A stretch of DNA of 64,000 bases, from the NCBI GenBank assembly GCA_015231795.1, contig JADGAX010000001.1, forward strand, positions 186,001-250,000, given 5' to 3'. How positions within the stretch are numbered: position 1 is the first letter of the stretch; each line of letters opens with the position of its first letter. This document shows, piece after piece, positions 8,102-16,988 of the stretch. This DNA comes from Alphaproteobacteria bacterium. GTDB taxonomy: Bacteria; Pseudomonadota; Alphaproteobacteria; Rhodospirillales; WMHbin7. The notes beneath the pieces were generated by a model. It did not search any database, had not been told where the DNA came from, and saw only the letters and a list, made by a program, of their open reading frames with translations. Position numbers and translations under genes: made by a program.

Positions 8102-9404
8102 CGCCCGGCCAATCTTGGGGGCTTTGCTGGCGAAACAGGCTGAAGCTGGGGTACCAGGGGCTGTCCTGACGTTCCAGCAGCCAGCGCCAATCGGGCAGAT
8201 AGGGCAGCATCAGCCAGCAAGGAATCCCCATTGCTCCCGCCAGATGCGCCGATGAACTATCGACGGCGATCATCAAATCCAGATTTGCCATCAGGCCAGC
8301 CGTGTCGCCCCAATCGACCAGTTCCGGCCCTGCGTTGAAGATAGGGGGCGGGCAGGGGCCGGGATCGGGCTGGATGCCGATCCAGCTAATGGCGCCAACT
8401 TCGAACAATGGAGCCAGCAATTCCGTCGGCAATGATCGGTTGGCGTCGTTGGCGTGGGCCGGATTGCCGCGCCAGCTTAAGCCGACCTTGACGCCTTTCA
8501 GATGCTTCAGCTTATCTTGCCAAGCCGCAATCCGCTCTGTCGTCGCATGCAGATAGGGCGTTTGCCCAGGAATTGTTTGCAGAATGGTCCCCATGCGCCC
8601 CGGCACGGCCAGCAACGGCGCTTGGAGATCGAAGGGGGGCAGGGGGTCGCCCTCGGCGAACAATCCAGCCAAGCCGTGCAGGCCGGACAAAAGGGGATGC
8701 AAGGGTTTCGGGGCCTGAAGCAGCACGCTTGCGCCCAAACCGGCCAGGATCGGCACGTAGCGGCAGAACATGATCGTGTCGCCCAATCCCTGTTCGGCCC
8801 ACAGAAGGAGCGTTTTGCCCTGCAGGTCTTCGCCTCTCCAGGCAGGTGCTTTGAAATCGACCCGTTCCAGATCAAGGCCTGCCGCTTTCCAGCGCCATTC
8901 CGCTTCGGCCCAACCCTCCACGAATTGTCCCAGCGTCAGCAAGCTAAGGCCCAGATTGTAGCGCAGCAGGGCGTTGTTAGGGTCAAGCCTTGCGGCCTGG
9001 CGATACAGCTCCAGCGCTTTTTCATAATCGCCTTGGTCTTGCAACAGATTGGCCAGGTTGATCCGCAATGGGGCGTTGCCCGGCTGCAAGCTGGCGGCCT
9101 GTTCAAGCGATTGCGTGGCGCCTTTTATGTCGCCCGCCGCCTTTTGGGCCATGCCCAATGCCGACAAGCGTTCGCCGTCCGCCGGATTGCGCATGACGGC
9201 TTCCCCAAGCCAGGCCACGGCCTCGTCGAAGCGGCCCTGCCTTAGCGCGCACAAGCCCAGAAGATGCATGGCCCCATCATGATTGGGGCTGGCGGCCAGC
9301 AGGGTTCGCGCTTGTTTCTGCGCAAGTTCATGTTCCCCCTGGTTGAAGGCTTGGACGGCTTCTGAGAAACTGGAGGCAATCCAAGCCGTAAGAGTGTCCG
9401 TCAT
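8058..9404 (-). CDS. TPR-repeat protein with glycosyltransferase-9-like C-terminal domain
   Basis: 448 residues from the ATG at 9404, which follows AGAGGG at a good distance; a TTG one codon upstream is less likely. Residues about 12-170 are tetratricopeptide repeats (for example HDGAMHLLGLCALRQGRFDE and LRINLANLLQDQGDYEKALE). The rest resembles the GT-B-fold ADP-heptose:LPS/GT9-like domain common in TPR-glycosyltransferase fusions, with GKTLLLWAEQGLGDTIMFCRY and a late VDSSSAHLAGAMGIPCWLML block. A role in modifying a surface glycan or a protein is plausible; the acceptor is unknown. No other glycan gene is adjacent. It diverges from the signalling operon starting at 9524. Confidence 0.8.
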   Translation of the reverse strand: MTDTLTAWIASSFSEAVQAFNQGEHELAQKQARTLLAASPNHDGAMHLLGLCALRQGRFDEAVAWLGEAVMRNPADGERLSALGMAQKAAGDIKGATQSLEQAASLQPGNAPLRINLANLLQDQGDYEKALELYRQAARLDPNNALLRYNLGLSLLTLGQFVEGWAEAEWRWKAAGLDLERVDFKAPAWRGEDLQGKTLLLWAEQGLGDTIMFCRYVPILAGLGASVLLQAPKPLHPLLSGLHGLAGLFAEGDPLPPFDLQAPLLAVPGRMGTILQTIPGQTPYLHATTERIAAWQDKLKHLKGVKVGLSWRGNPAHANDANRSLPTELLAPLFEVGAISWIGIQPDPGPCPPPIFNAGPELVDWGDTAGLMANLDLMIAVDSSSAHLAGAMGIPCWLMLPYLPDWRWLLERQDSPWYPSFSLFRQQSPQDWPGVIQRLQAALTAFSR

Positions 9405-9523
9405 CAAACCCTCTGGAATTTATCGGGCATTAAATGATAGGTTCGCGGTAAAGCGGATGCTAAAACTGTAACGGCAGGCAAGGCTGGTTTTAATAACTCC
9501 AAGAAGGATACGGGTCGAAGATC

Positions 9524-9940
9524 ATGAATGGTGGACCGATTAATCTAAGCAGCTATACCATGCTCATCGCCGACGACAATGCGCATTTCCGTTGGCTGAT
9601 GCGCTCATTTTTGAACTCGCTGGGGGTTGGCAGCATCCTCGAGGCCGCCAACGGCGCCGACGCCATTCAGATTCTGCACAATTCCGTGGTCGATGTGGCT
9701 TTGGTCGACATCAGCATGGAGCCGATCAACGGTCTGTGGTTCGTGCAAATGTACAAGAACGATCCCGACATCAAGAACAGGAACATGCTGTGCCTGTTGG
9801 TTACCGGCAACGCGACGCCCGAGAACATTCAAACGGCGCTTAAGGCTGGCGTCAATGACGTGATCAGCAAACCGCTATCCGCCAAAACTCTGGACGAGCG
9901 CCTGAAGCGTCATCTTGCCCGTTATCCGGGCCGGAGCTAG
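9524..9940 (+). CDS. single-domain response regulator (REC)
   Basis: 138 residues, essentially one REC domain and a short basic tail. The acidic pocket is D17-D18 (TMLIADDNA), the phospho-acceptor is D62 (VVDVALVDISM), and the conserved Thr and Lys are in LLVTGN and DVISKPLS. It has no output domain, so it may serve as a phosphate shuttle or sink, or bind a partner, as CheY or Spo0F do. It is the first gene of a five-gene rightward run of signalling genes; the next gene starts 4 bp after its stop, so translational coupling is likely. Confidence 0.9.
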   Translation: MNGGPINLSSYTMLIADDNAHFRWLMRSFLNSLGVGSILEAANGADAIQILHNSVVDVALVDISMEPINGLWFVQMYKNDPDIKNRNMLCLLVTGNATPENIQTALKAGVNDVISKPLSAKTLDERLKRHLARYPGRS

Positions 9941-9944
9941 GCGC

Positions 9945-12614
9945 TTGATCGCCCTTATGCCGCAAGCTAAGGGCCTTGATGCGTCGGACGATGAGGCCGC
10001 TCGGCTTGTCCGGCGCATGATCGACGGCAGTCCGCATGGGGCGGCCCTGGCTGATCCCGCCTCCTCGTCCTTTGTCCTGGCCAACACCGTCTTTATCGAA
10101 CGCTTCGCCGATTTGACCGAGGAAGAGGCGGGCATCGTCAAGCAACGGATTGGCCGTTGCGAGGCGGACAAGCTGATTCAAGGAAATCATGTTCTGACCC
10201 TGTCGCCCTTGCCGGTTTCAGGCAGCACTTTCGTTCTGGTTTGGATCGACGAAAAGTCGGCAAGCCTGGACAGCGCGGAAATCCGCCTGCGCGAAAGCGA
10301 ACGGCGCTTGGCGGCCATTCTGGATACCGCCCCCGTTCCCCTAACCGTGACCAGTCTGGAAAGCGGCCAAGTGCTGTTCGCCAACGAGCGCGCCGCCAAG
10401 ATGTTGGGTTACGACAAGAACACCATCGTCGGCAAGCCTTCCGGCGTGTTCTACCTAAACCCCGCCGACCGCGTTCGCATGATCGATCAGCTTCTGGACA
10501 AGGATGAAGTGCTGGATTTCGAGACGGTGTTTCGTCATGTCAACGGCCATCCCGTGTCGGTCTTGTTCTCGGCCGTTCCCTTCTATCTGGAAAACGAACG
10601 CGGTTTGCTGTCTGCCATCACCGACATTTCCCGTCGCAAGGAGATGGAGGAAATCGTGCGCGCCAGCGAGGAACGCTACCGCACGATCATCGATTCGACC
10701 AGCGAAGGCTTCTGGATGATCGATGGCGGCACCCACGTCACCTTGGACGTCAATCAGTCGCTTTGCGACATGCTGGGCCATGCCAGGGAAGACCTGCTGG
10801 GATCTGCCTTGCTGGATTTCGCCGATGAATCCAACAAGGATCTGTTGACCGGCTATATCGAGCGCATCCTGGCGGGCGAGCGCCTGGATTTCGATATCGA
10901 GCTTCGAACCATTGATGGGCGCAATCTTCCCTGCCACTTCAAGGCGGCGCGCCTGTCCGATCCCCTGCTGCATTCCGTTCAGGTTTTCGCCTTCATCACC
11001 GACATCACACAGCGCAAGGAAACGCAGCGGGTCTTGCAAGAATCGAAGGACGAGGCCCTGGCCGCCGCCAAGGCCAGGGCGGAATTTTTGGCGGTGATGA
11101 GCCATGAGATCAGAACCCCCATGAATGGGGTGCTGGGCATGACCTGTCTTTTGCTTGGACTGCCGCTGGGTGACAAGCAGCGTCATTACGCCGAAATCAT
11201 TCAGCATTCCGGCGAATCATTGATGGTGCTGCTGAACGACATTCTCGATCTGTCAAAGGTCGAGGCGGGCAAGCTCGTCTTGGAATCCATCCCCTTCGAT
11301 CCGCGCCAGATGTTTCTGGAATTGCATCATCTGATGTCGCCCAGGGCGGCCGAGAAGAATCTTCAGCTTCTTAAGCGCGTCGACAACGGCGTGCCGGAAT
11401 TTCTTCAGGGCGATCCGTCGCGGCTCCGCCAGATATTGCTCAACCTGATCAGCAACGCCTTGAAGTTTACCGAGCGCGGATCGATTTCATTCGCTTTGGA
11501 ATCCTTGGGACAGTCCCCTGAAGGTCTGGCTCATTTGCGATTCTCGGTCGCCGATACGGGGATCGGCATCGATGCGGACGTGCAAAATCTGTTGTTTCGG
11601 GAATTCGCCCAGGCCGACGCCTCGATCGCCAGACGCTTTGGCGGTACGGGCCTTGGCCTAGCCATCAGCGCCCGCCTGGCCGAGGCGATGGGCGGAAAGA
11701 TCGAGATTTCCAGCCAGGCCAATCAAGGCAGCCTGTTTTGGATTGACCTTGACCTGCCGGTGGCCCAATCGTTGCCGGTGCGCGAGGAGACCGCAATCAA
11801 TGTGCCCAGCCTTACCTTGCTGGTGGCCGAGGACAACGCCATCAACCGCCAAGTCATTTCGGGCATTCTGGAAGGGCGCGGCCATACGGTTTTGCTGGTC
11901 GAGGATGGCGCCCAGGCGGTAAAGGCCCTGGAAATGGGTCATTTCGACGCCGTGCTGATGGATGGTTGGATGCCGGTCATGGATGGCATCGAGGCGGCTC
12001 GCCATATTCGCGCCCTTAAAGACCCCGCCAAAGCGGCAACGCCCATCATTGCGATGACGGCCAATGTTTCCGAAGCCGATATCCAGTCGTATTTGGATGC
12101 AGGCATGGACGATGCTTTGGGAAAACCGGTCGATCTGGCGCGCCTGGACATGGCGCTTTGCAAGGTGGCCAACCGTCTTGCCAGGACCGTTTCGCAAAAT
12201 GCCGCTCCCCAAGATCAACCTCAACGCGTTGAATTGCATCATGAAGAGGACGTGTTTGCTCCGGATTTGCTGGATGACGACATTTTGCGCCAGCTTTGCG
12301 AAACCTTGGGTTTCGAGCGGCTGGAGGAGGGGATGTCGTCTCTGCCCGCCCATTGGCGCGACCGCAGCGAGACCATCGTCGCCGCAGGCCGCAAGACCGA
12401 CCGCCAAGCCCTGCTGCGATTGGCGCATGATCTGAAAGGCACTTCTGGAAGTTTCGGCCTGAAAGGCTTGTCGTTCCTAGCAACGCGTTTGGAAACAGCC
12501 GCCAAACTGCCGCAATATTCGGACGCGGAAGTTCAAGCGCTCGCTCTATCCATGGCCGATGCCGTTGAGAAGGCGATAGCCGCGCTGGAGGTTTGGCGAC
12601 AATCCCGCCGGTAA
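9945..12614 (+). CDS. hybrid sensor histidine kinase (PAS-PAS-HisKA-HATPase-REC-HPt)
   Basis: 889 residues if translation starts at TTG 9945, which has GGAG eight bases upstream; ATG 9957 is the alternative. It is soluble, with no membrane segment. A degenerate sensory N-terminus (1-110) is followed by two PAS domains (about 125-235 and 240-360). The HisKA domain carries H387 (AVMSHEIRTPMNGVLGM), and the HATPase domain has an N-box (NLISNALKFTE), DTGIGI and FGGTGLGLA. The REC domain has phospho-acceptor D673 (AVLMDGWMPVMDG) and the C-terminal HPt domain has H828 (RLAHDLKGTSGSFG). A complete internal His-Asp-His relay is therefore present and could pass phosphate to the stand-alone REC protein upstream or the REC effectors downstream. 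Confidence 0.92.
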   Translation: MIALMPQAKGLDASDDEAARLVRRMIDGSPHGAALADPASSSFVLANTVFIERFADLTEEEAGIVKQRIGRCEADKLIQGNHVLTLSPLPVSGSTFVLVWIDEKSASLDSAEIRLRESERRLAAILDTAPVPLTVTSLESGQVLFANERAAKMLGYDKNTIVGKPSGVFYLNPADRVRMIDQLLDKDEVLDFETVFRHVNGHPVSVLFSAVPFYLENERGLLSAITDISRRKEMEEIVRASEERYRTIIDSTSEGFWMIDGGTHVTLDVNQSLCDMLGHAREDLLGSALLDFADESNKDLLTGYIERILAGERLDFDIELRTIDGRNLPCHFKAARLSDPLLHSVQVFAFITDITQRKETQRVLQESKDEALAAAKARAEFLAVMSHEIRTPMNGVLGMTCLLLGLPLGDKQRHYAEIIQHSGESLMVLLNDILDLSKVEAGKLVLESIPFDPRQMFLELHHLMSPRAAEKNLQLLKRVDNGVPEFLQGDPSRLRQILLNLISNALKFTERGSISFALESLGQSPEGLAHLRFSVADTGIGIDADVQNLLFREFAQADASIARRFGGTGLGLAISARLAEAMGGKIEISSQANQGSLFWIDLDLPVAQSLPVREETAINVPSLTLLVAEDNAINRQVISGILEGRGHTVLLVEDGAQAVKALEMGHFDAVLMDGWMPVMDGIEAARHIRALKDPAKAATPIIAMTANVSEADIQSYLDAGMDDALGKPVDLARLDMALCKVANRLARTVSQNAAPQDQPQRVELHHEEDVFAPDLLDDDILRQLCETLGFERLEEGMSSLPAHWRDRSETIVAAGRKTDRQALLRLAHDLKGTSGSFGLKGLSFLATRLETAAKLPQYSDAEVQALALSMADAVEKAIAALEVWRQSRR

Positions 12615-12661
12615 TCAGAATTTTCTAAGGATTTCCCGCAAGTTATGCGATATCGTAGGCG

Positions 12662-15600
12662 ATGGCCGTTCAACCCGACGGCCCTGTCAAATTGCCGGCG
12701 AGAAAGATGCACAAACTTCTCGAACGCCAACTTCGCAAATGCAAGGTGGGAGATGCCCCGCCCAATTTGGATTGCCTGCTGGATCAGGTCAGCCGAGCCT
12801 ATGAGGCGACGGATAGCGAGCGTCGCTTGCGCGACCGAGCGCTCGACGTTCTGCAAAACGAGTTGGAAGAGATCAACGTCACGATCCACGAAGAGGCCGA
12901 GGCGCGCTTCAACGTCGTGATGGACAATGTCGGCGAGGCCGTCGTCATCATCGACCAGGACGGCGTCATCGAGCGCTTCAACAATGCGGCGGTTCACATC
13001 TTCGGCTATCCGCCAGATGAAGTCATTGGTCAAAACATCAAGATTTTGATGCCAGATGATGACGCGTCTTTGCAAGATGACTTTCTGGCAAATTATTTTG
13101 ATTCTGTCGTCTCTGGCATTATCGGCCAGGGACGCGAGATCATGGCCAAGCGAAAAAATGGAGAAATATTCCCCATCGATTTATCGTCCGGCGAATTGAA
13201 GGGCGGCGACAAGCGCCGTTTCCTGGGAACGATCCGCGACATTTCGTTGCGCAAGAAAGTTGAAATCGAACTGCGCCAAAGCGAAAGCCGTTTCCGCGAT
13301 CTGGCCGGATCGGCATCCGACTGGTTTTGGGAAACCGACGAAGACTATAAGCTGTCATTCGTATCCGAACGCATCGGCGGCATTCTAGGCGTGCGCCCGG
13401 CGGCGGTGCTGGGGCACGACTATTTCGAACTGGGGCTTGACGATGGCGATCCCATTCTGGCCGCTCAGCACAGAAGCGACATCGACGCGCATCTGCCGTT
13501 CCGCGATCTTGTCTTTCATGTCGGCCCCGTCATGGGAAAAGACAGCAAGGTGGTGCGGATCAGCGGCCTTCCCGTCTTCGACGATCATGGCGTTTTCCTG
13601 GGCTATCGCGGCCTGGGCGCCGACATTTCCCGTGAGATGGAGGCAGAACGGCGCGCCAAGCAAGCGCAGCAACAATTGGCCGACGCCATCGAAAGCATTA
13701 CCGAAGGCATCGCCGTCTTTGGCCCAGACGACAGATTGCTGACCTGCAACAGCGAATATCGACGTTTCTTTCAAAACGCGCATGAATTGATCGATCCGGG
13801 CCTGACCTTCGAACAAATCCTGCTAAGCGGCGCATTTCATCAAGTCGTCGATACCGAAGCCGTCGCTTACGAGGAATGGCTGATCAACCGGCTTAAGCAT
13901 CATCAAGAGGCGACCGGCGAACCCCTGGTCATGAAGACGATGAATGGCCGCTGGGTGCAAAGCCGCGTCTACCGCACGTCGGATGGCGGCGCCGTCAATG
14001 TGCGCACCGACATCACCCAAATGAAGAAGCGCGAAGAAGAACTGGATGCCTTGCGCCGCCAATACCAGCTTATCCTTGATGCCGCCGACGAAGGCATTAT
14101 CGGCCTAAACCCCCAGGGACACATCACCTTCGCCAACCGCGTGGCCGGACAGATGCTGGGCTATGACCACAATAAAATGGTCGGTCGCTGTTTCTCGGCG
14201 CTTGTTCAGCCGTTTCTTTACGGAAACGACGAATGTTTGGCGCCTGAATCGGCCATCGCCAGAACCTTCAACGAAGGGTCGTCGCACAAGGCTGGCGACG
14301 AGTTGTTCTGGCGCAGCGACGAAACGAATTTCCATGCCGAATATCTGGCGGCCCCCATTTTCGACAACGAAGTCGTGTCCGGCGTCGTCGTCGTCTTTCG
14401 CGACGTGACGATGAAGCTGGCCTTCGAGAGATCATTGGCCGATCACCAGCATTTGCTTGAGCAGCAGGTCGCCGAACGGACGGCCAAACTGATCGATGAG
14501 GTGCAGGAGAGAAGGCGGACCGAAACGGCGCTGCGCGACTCGCAAGTTCGCCTTAAAAACATTTCGGACAGTCTTTTTGAAAGCATTCTTGTGATCAACC
14601 AGACAGGCCATGTCGTTTTTGCCAACAAGGCGGCCAAAAAGATGTTGGCCGACGAAAGGCTGGTCGAGGAGATGGAAGGATGCCACATCGACAACCTGTT
14701 GTGCCTGCTGCAGGACAATGCCTGCGCCATCTTCGATGAGTCTCCTTGGCGCAAGGTGATCATGACTGCGGAAATATTGCGTGACGACGACGCCTTGTTC
14801 TCGACCCCCTCTGGAATGACCTTGTCTGTGGCTTATGCCTGCTCGCCATTGCAAGAAGACAAGAACCGTCGGTCGGCCATTCTTTCATTCCGCGACATCG
14901 CCGACTTGAAACATGCCCAGCGCGAGGCATTGCACGCCTCGCGTCTGGCCAGCGTCGGCGAGCTGGCCGCAGGGATTGCGCATGAAATCAACACGCCCAT
15001 CCAATATATCGGCGACAATCTTCGCTTCATCGGCGATGCGATGGGCGACATTTCCTCGGTTGTCGAGGCCGCCAAGGGGCTTGTGAAGCTGGCTGGAGAG
15101 AACGGCCACTGTCAGGACGCGGTCGGCAGTTTCAACAAGCTGACGGAAAAGACGGATATCGATTATCTGCTGACGGAAACGCCCACCGCGGTTCGCCAAT
15201 CTTTGGATGGCGTTGCCCAGGTTGCCAGAATCGTTCTTTCCATGAAGGAGTTTTCGCATCCGGGAACGGGCGCCAAGACCATGACAGACATCAATCGAGC
15301 CATCGAAAATACGCTTGTCGTTTCAAGAAACACATGGAAACATGTAGCTGAAATGGATTGGAAGCCGGATCCGCAATTGCCGCAAGTCGCCTGTTTGCCG
15401 GGCGAAATGAACCAAGTCTTTCTGAACGTCATCGTCAATGCGGCGCATGCCATCGAGGGGTCGGGCAAAAAACTTCCGGGACGGATCACGATCACCACAG
15501 CCAAATCGAATGACGGCTATGTGGAAATCCGCATCCAGGATTCTGGGACGGGAGTTCCCGATTCCATCCGCGAAAAGATTTACGACCCCTTCTTTACGAC

Positions 15601-15775
15601 AAAGGGCGTTGGCAAAGGAACAGGTCAGGGGTTGGCAATCAGCCGCGACGTCGTCGTAACCAAACATGGCGGCCAGTTGCAATTGGAAAGCAGGGAAGGC
15701 GAGGGGGCTGTATTTATCATCAAGCTGCCGATCAATGAACCCGGTGGAACGCCGCAGATGGACGTAGGGCTATGA
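12662..15775 (+). CDS. cytoplasmic sensor histidine kinase with five PAS domains
   Basis: 1037 residues with no membrane helix. PAS-like domains lie at about 82-195, 207-325, 338-455, 468-585 and 625-750. A coiled segment (585-625) precedes the fifth. The dimerisation domain has H774 (GELAAGIAHEINTPIQYI) and the ATPase domain has N926, DSGTG (960-964), DPFFTTK and GKGTGQGLA. The first PAS closely resembles the FixL haem PAS (GQNIKILMP ... SGIIGQGREI ... KRKNGEIFPI), but the position of the FixL proximal haem His appears to be Gly152, so haem binding is doubtful. ATG 12707 is an alternative start. The stop overlaps the REC-HDOD gene by 4 bp (ATGA). Confidence 0.9.
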   Translation: MAVQPDGPVKLPARKMHKLLERQLRKCKVGDAPPNLDCLLDQVSRAYEATDSERRLRDRALDVLQNELEEINVTIHEEAEARFNVVMDNVGEAVVIIDQDGVIERFNNAAVHIFGYPPDEVIGQNIKILMPDDDASLQDDFLANYFDSVVSGIIGQGREIMAKRKNGEIFPIDLSSGELKGGDKRRFLGTIRDISLRKKVEIELRQSESRFRDLAGSASDWFWETDEDYKLSFVSERIGGILGVRPAAVLGHDYFELGLDDGDPILAAQHRSDIDAHLPFRDLVFHVGPVMGKDSKVVRISGLPVFDDHGVFLGYRGLGADISREMEAERRAKQAQQQLADAIESITEGIAVFGPDDRLLTCNSEYRRFFQNAHELIDPGLTFEQILLSGAFHQVVDTEAVAYEEWLINRLKHHQEATGEPLVMKTMNGRWVQSRVYRTSDGGAVNVRTDITQMKKREEELDALRRQYQLILDAADEGIIGLNPQGHITFANRVAGQMLGYDHNKMVGRCFSALVQPFLYGNDECLAPESAIARTFNEGSSHKAGDELFWRSDETNFHAEYLAAPIFDNEVVSGVVVVFRDVTMKLAFERSLADHQHLLEQQVAERTAKLIDEVQERRRTETALRDSQVRLKNISDSLFESILVINQTGHVVFANKAAKKMLADERLVEEMEGCHIDNLLCLLQDNACAIFDESPWRKVIMTAEILRDDDALFSTPSGMTLSVAYACSPLQEDKNRRSAILSFRDIADLKHAQREALHASRLASVGELAAGIAHEINTPIQYIGDNLRFIGDAMGDISSVVEAAKGLVKLAGENGHCQDAVGSFNKLTEKTDIDYLLTETPTAVRQSLDGVAQVARIVLSMKEFSHPGTGAKTMTDINRAIENTLVVSRNTWKHVAEMDWKPDPQLPQVACLPGEMNQVFLNVIVNAAHAIEGSGKKLPGRITITTAKSNDGYVEIRIQDSGTGVPDSIREKIYDPFFTTKGVGKGTGQGLAISRDVVVTKHGGQLQLESREGEGAVFIIKLPINEPGGTPQMDVGL

Positions 15776-16986
15776 GCGAGACGGTGCGCATTCTGTTCGT
15801 CGACGACGAGCCGAATATCCTAAGCGGCTTGAAGCGGCTGATGCGCAATATGCGCGACCAGTGGGACATGTCCTTTTGTTCATCGGCGCCAGAGGCGTTG
15901 GCGGCGTTTGAGAGCGCCCCCTTCGACGTCATCGTTTCCGACATGCGCATGCCGGGCATGGATGGCGCTCAGTTGCTTGAACAGGTTCGTGAGAAATATC
16001 CCGGCACCATCCGGGTCATTCTGTCTGGCTATGCCGATTCCGAATCGGTTCTAAGAACGGTTGGTCCTGCCCATGTTTATCTGGCCAAGCCTTGCGACCC
16101 GCACTTGTTGCAAGAAGCGATCGTGCGGCCCTTGTCGTTGCGAGCCTACTTGAACAGCCATGAATTGCGTACGCTTCTGGCGGGACTTAACAATCTGCCA
16201 AGCCTGCCTGACGTTTTCGTGCGCTTGAATTCCGAACTTCTTTTCGAGAATTCATCGGCGGCGTCCGTGTCTGAGATCATCGCTTCCGATCTGGCGATGA
16301 CGGCGGAAGTACTTCGCCTGACGAATTCGGCCTATTTCTCGACGGCCATGAAGGTGACCACGCCCTTGCAGGCCGTTCGCACGCTGGGCATGGAAATCAT
16401 TCAGTCGCTTGTGCTGCGCATCGGCATTTTTCGTCAATTTCAAGGGTCGTTGGCGGTTGGGGCGCTTTTGAAACGCGTCAACGAATACAGCCTGAGAATT
16501 TCCAAGCTGGCCGAGCTTATCGCCAAGACGGAAGGCGTCGATCACGCATTTGTCACCCAGGCCCTTTGCACGGGCATGCTTTCGCCAATCGGCATTCTGG
16601 TGCTTCTGGATGCGAAGGGGAGCGACTATCGCAAGATTATCGAAGAATCCACTTCCCACGAGGATCTTTGCCAGCGTGAAACGGCGCATTATGGCGTCAA
16701 TCACCACATGATCGGCGCCTACCTGCTCAGCCTTTGGGGCTTCTCCCAAGACGTCATCGAAGCGGTGGCCATGTCTCACAACCCAAGCCAAACGCAGGGA
16801 AACGAGAATTTTGTGCTAACCGCCTTGCATGCCGCTTTGTCGCTGGGGCCGCATTTCCTGATATTGAAAGAGGGCATGAGCGACGTGCCGGAATTGTTGG
16901 ATATGGATTACATCAAGCGGGTCGGTCGAGAGGATCGCATCCCAGTCTGGCGAGAGCTGGCGGAAACCATCAATGAGAGGAAATAG
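15772..16986 (+). CDS. response regulator with HDOD output domain
   Basis: 404 residues. The REC domain (1-125) has acidic residues D11-D12, phospho-acceptor D57 ([13 protein letters not shown]) and the conserved Lys in YLAKPCDP. It is of the RpfG-like REC subclass that typically heads HD-GYP or HDOD proteins. Residues about 150-345 form an HDOD domain (LPSLPDVFVRLNSELL; IIASDLAMTAEVLRLTNSAYF; VRTLGMEIIQSLVLR), a non-catalytic HD relative used in signalling and c-di-GMP networks. The gene starts inside the stop of the five-PAS kinase, so kinase and regulator are very likely a cognate pair. The next gene follows after 2 bp. Confidence 0.92.
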   Translation: MSETVRILFVDDEPNILSGLKRLMRNMRDQWDMSFCSSAPEALAAFESAPFDVIVSDMRMPGMDGAQLLEQVREKYPGTIRVILSGYADSESVLRTVGPAHVYLAKPCDPHLLQEAIVRPLSLRAYLNSHELRTLLAGLNNLPSLPDVFVRLNSELLFENSSAASVSEIIASDLAMTAEVLRLTNSAYFSTAMKVTTPLQAVRTLGMEIIQSLVLRIGIFRQFQGSLAVGALLKRVNEYSLRISKLAELIAKTEGVDHAFVTQALCTGMLSPIGILVLLDAKGSDYRKIIEESTSHEDLCQRETAHYGVNHHMIGAYLLSLWGFSQDVIEAVAMSHNPSQTQGNENFVLTALHAALSLGPHFLILKEGMSDVPELLDMDYIKRVGREDRIPVWRELAETINERK

Positions 16987-16988
16987 CG

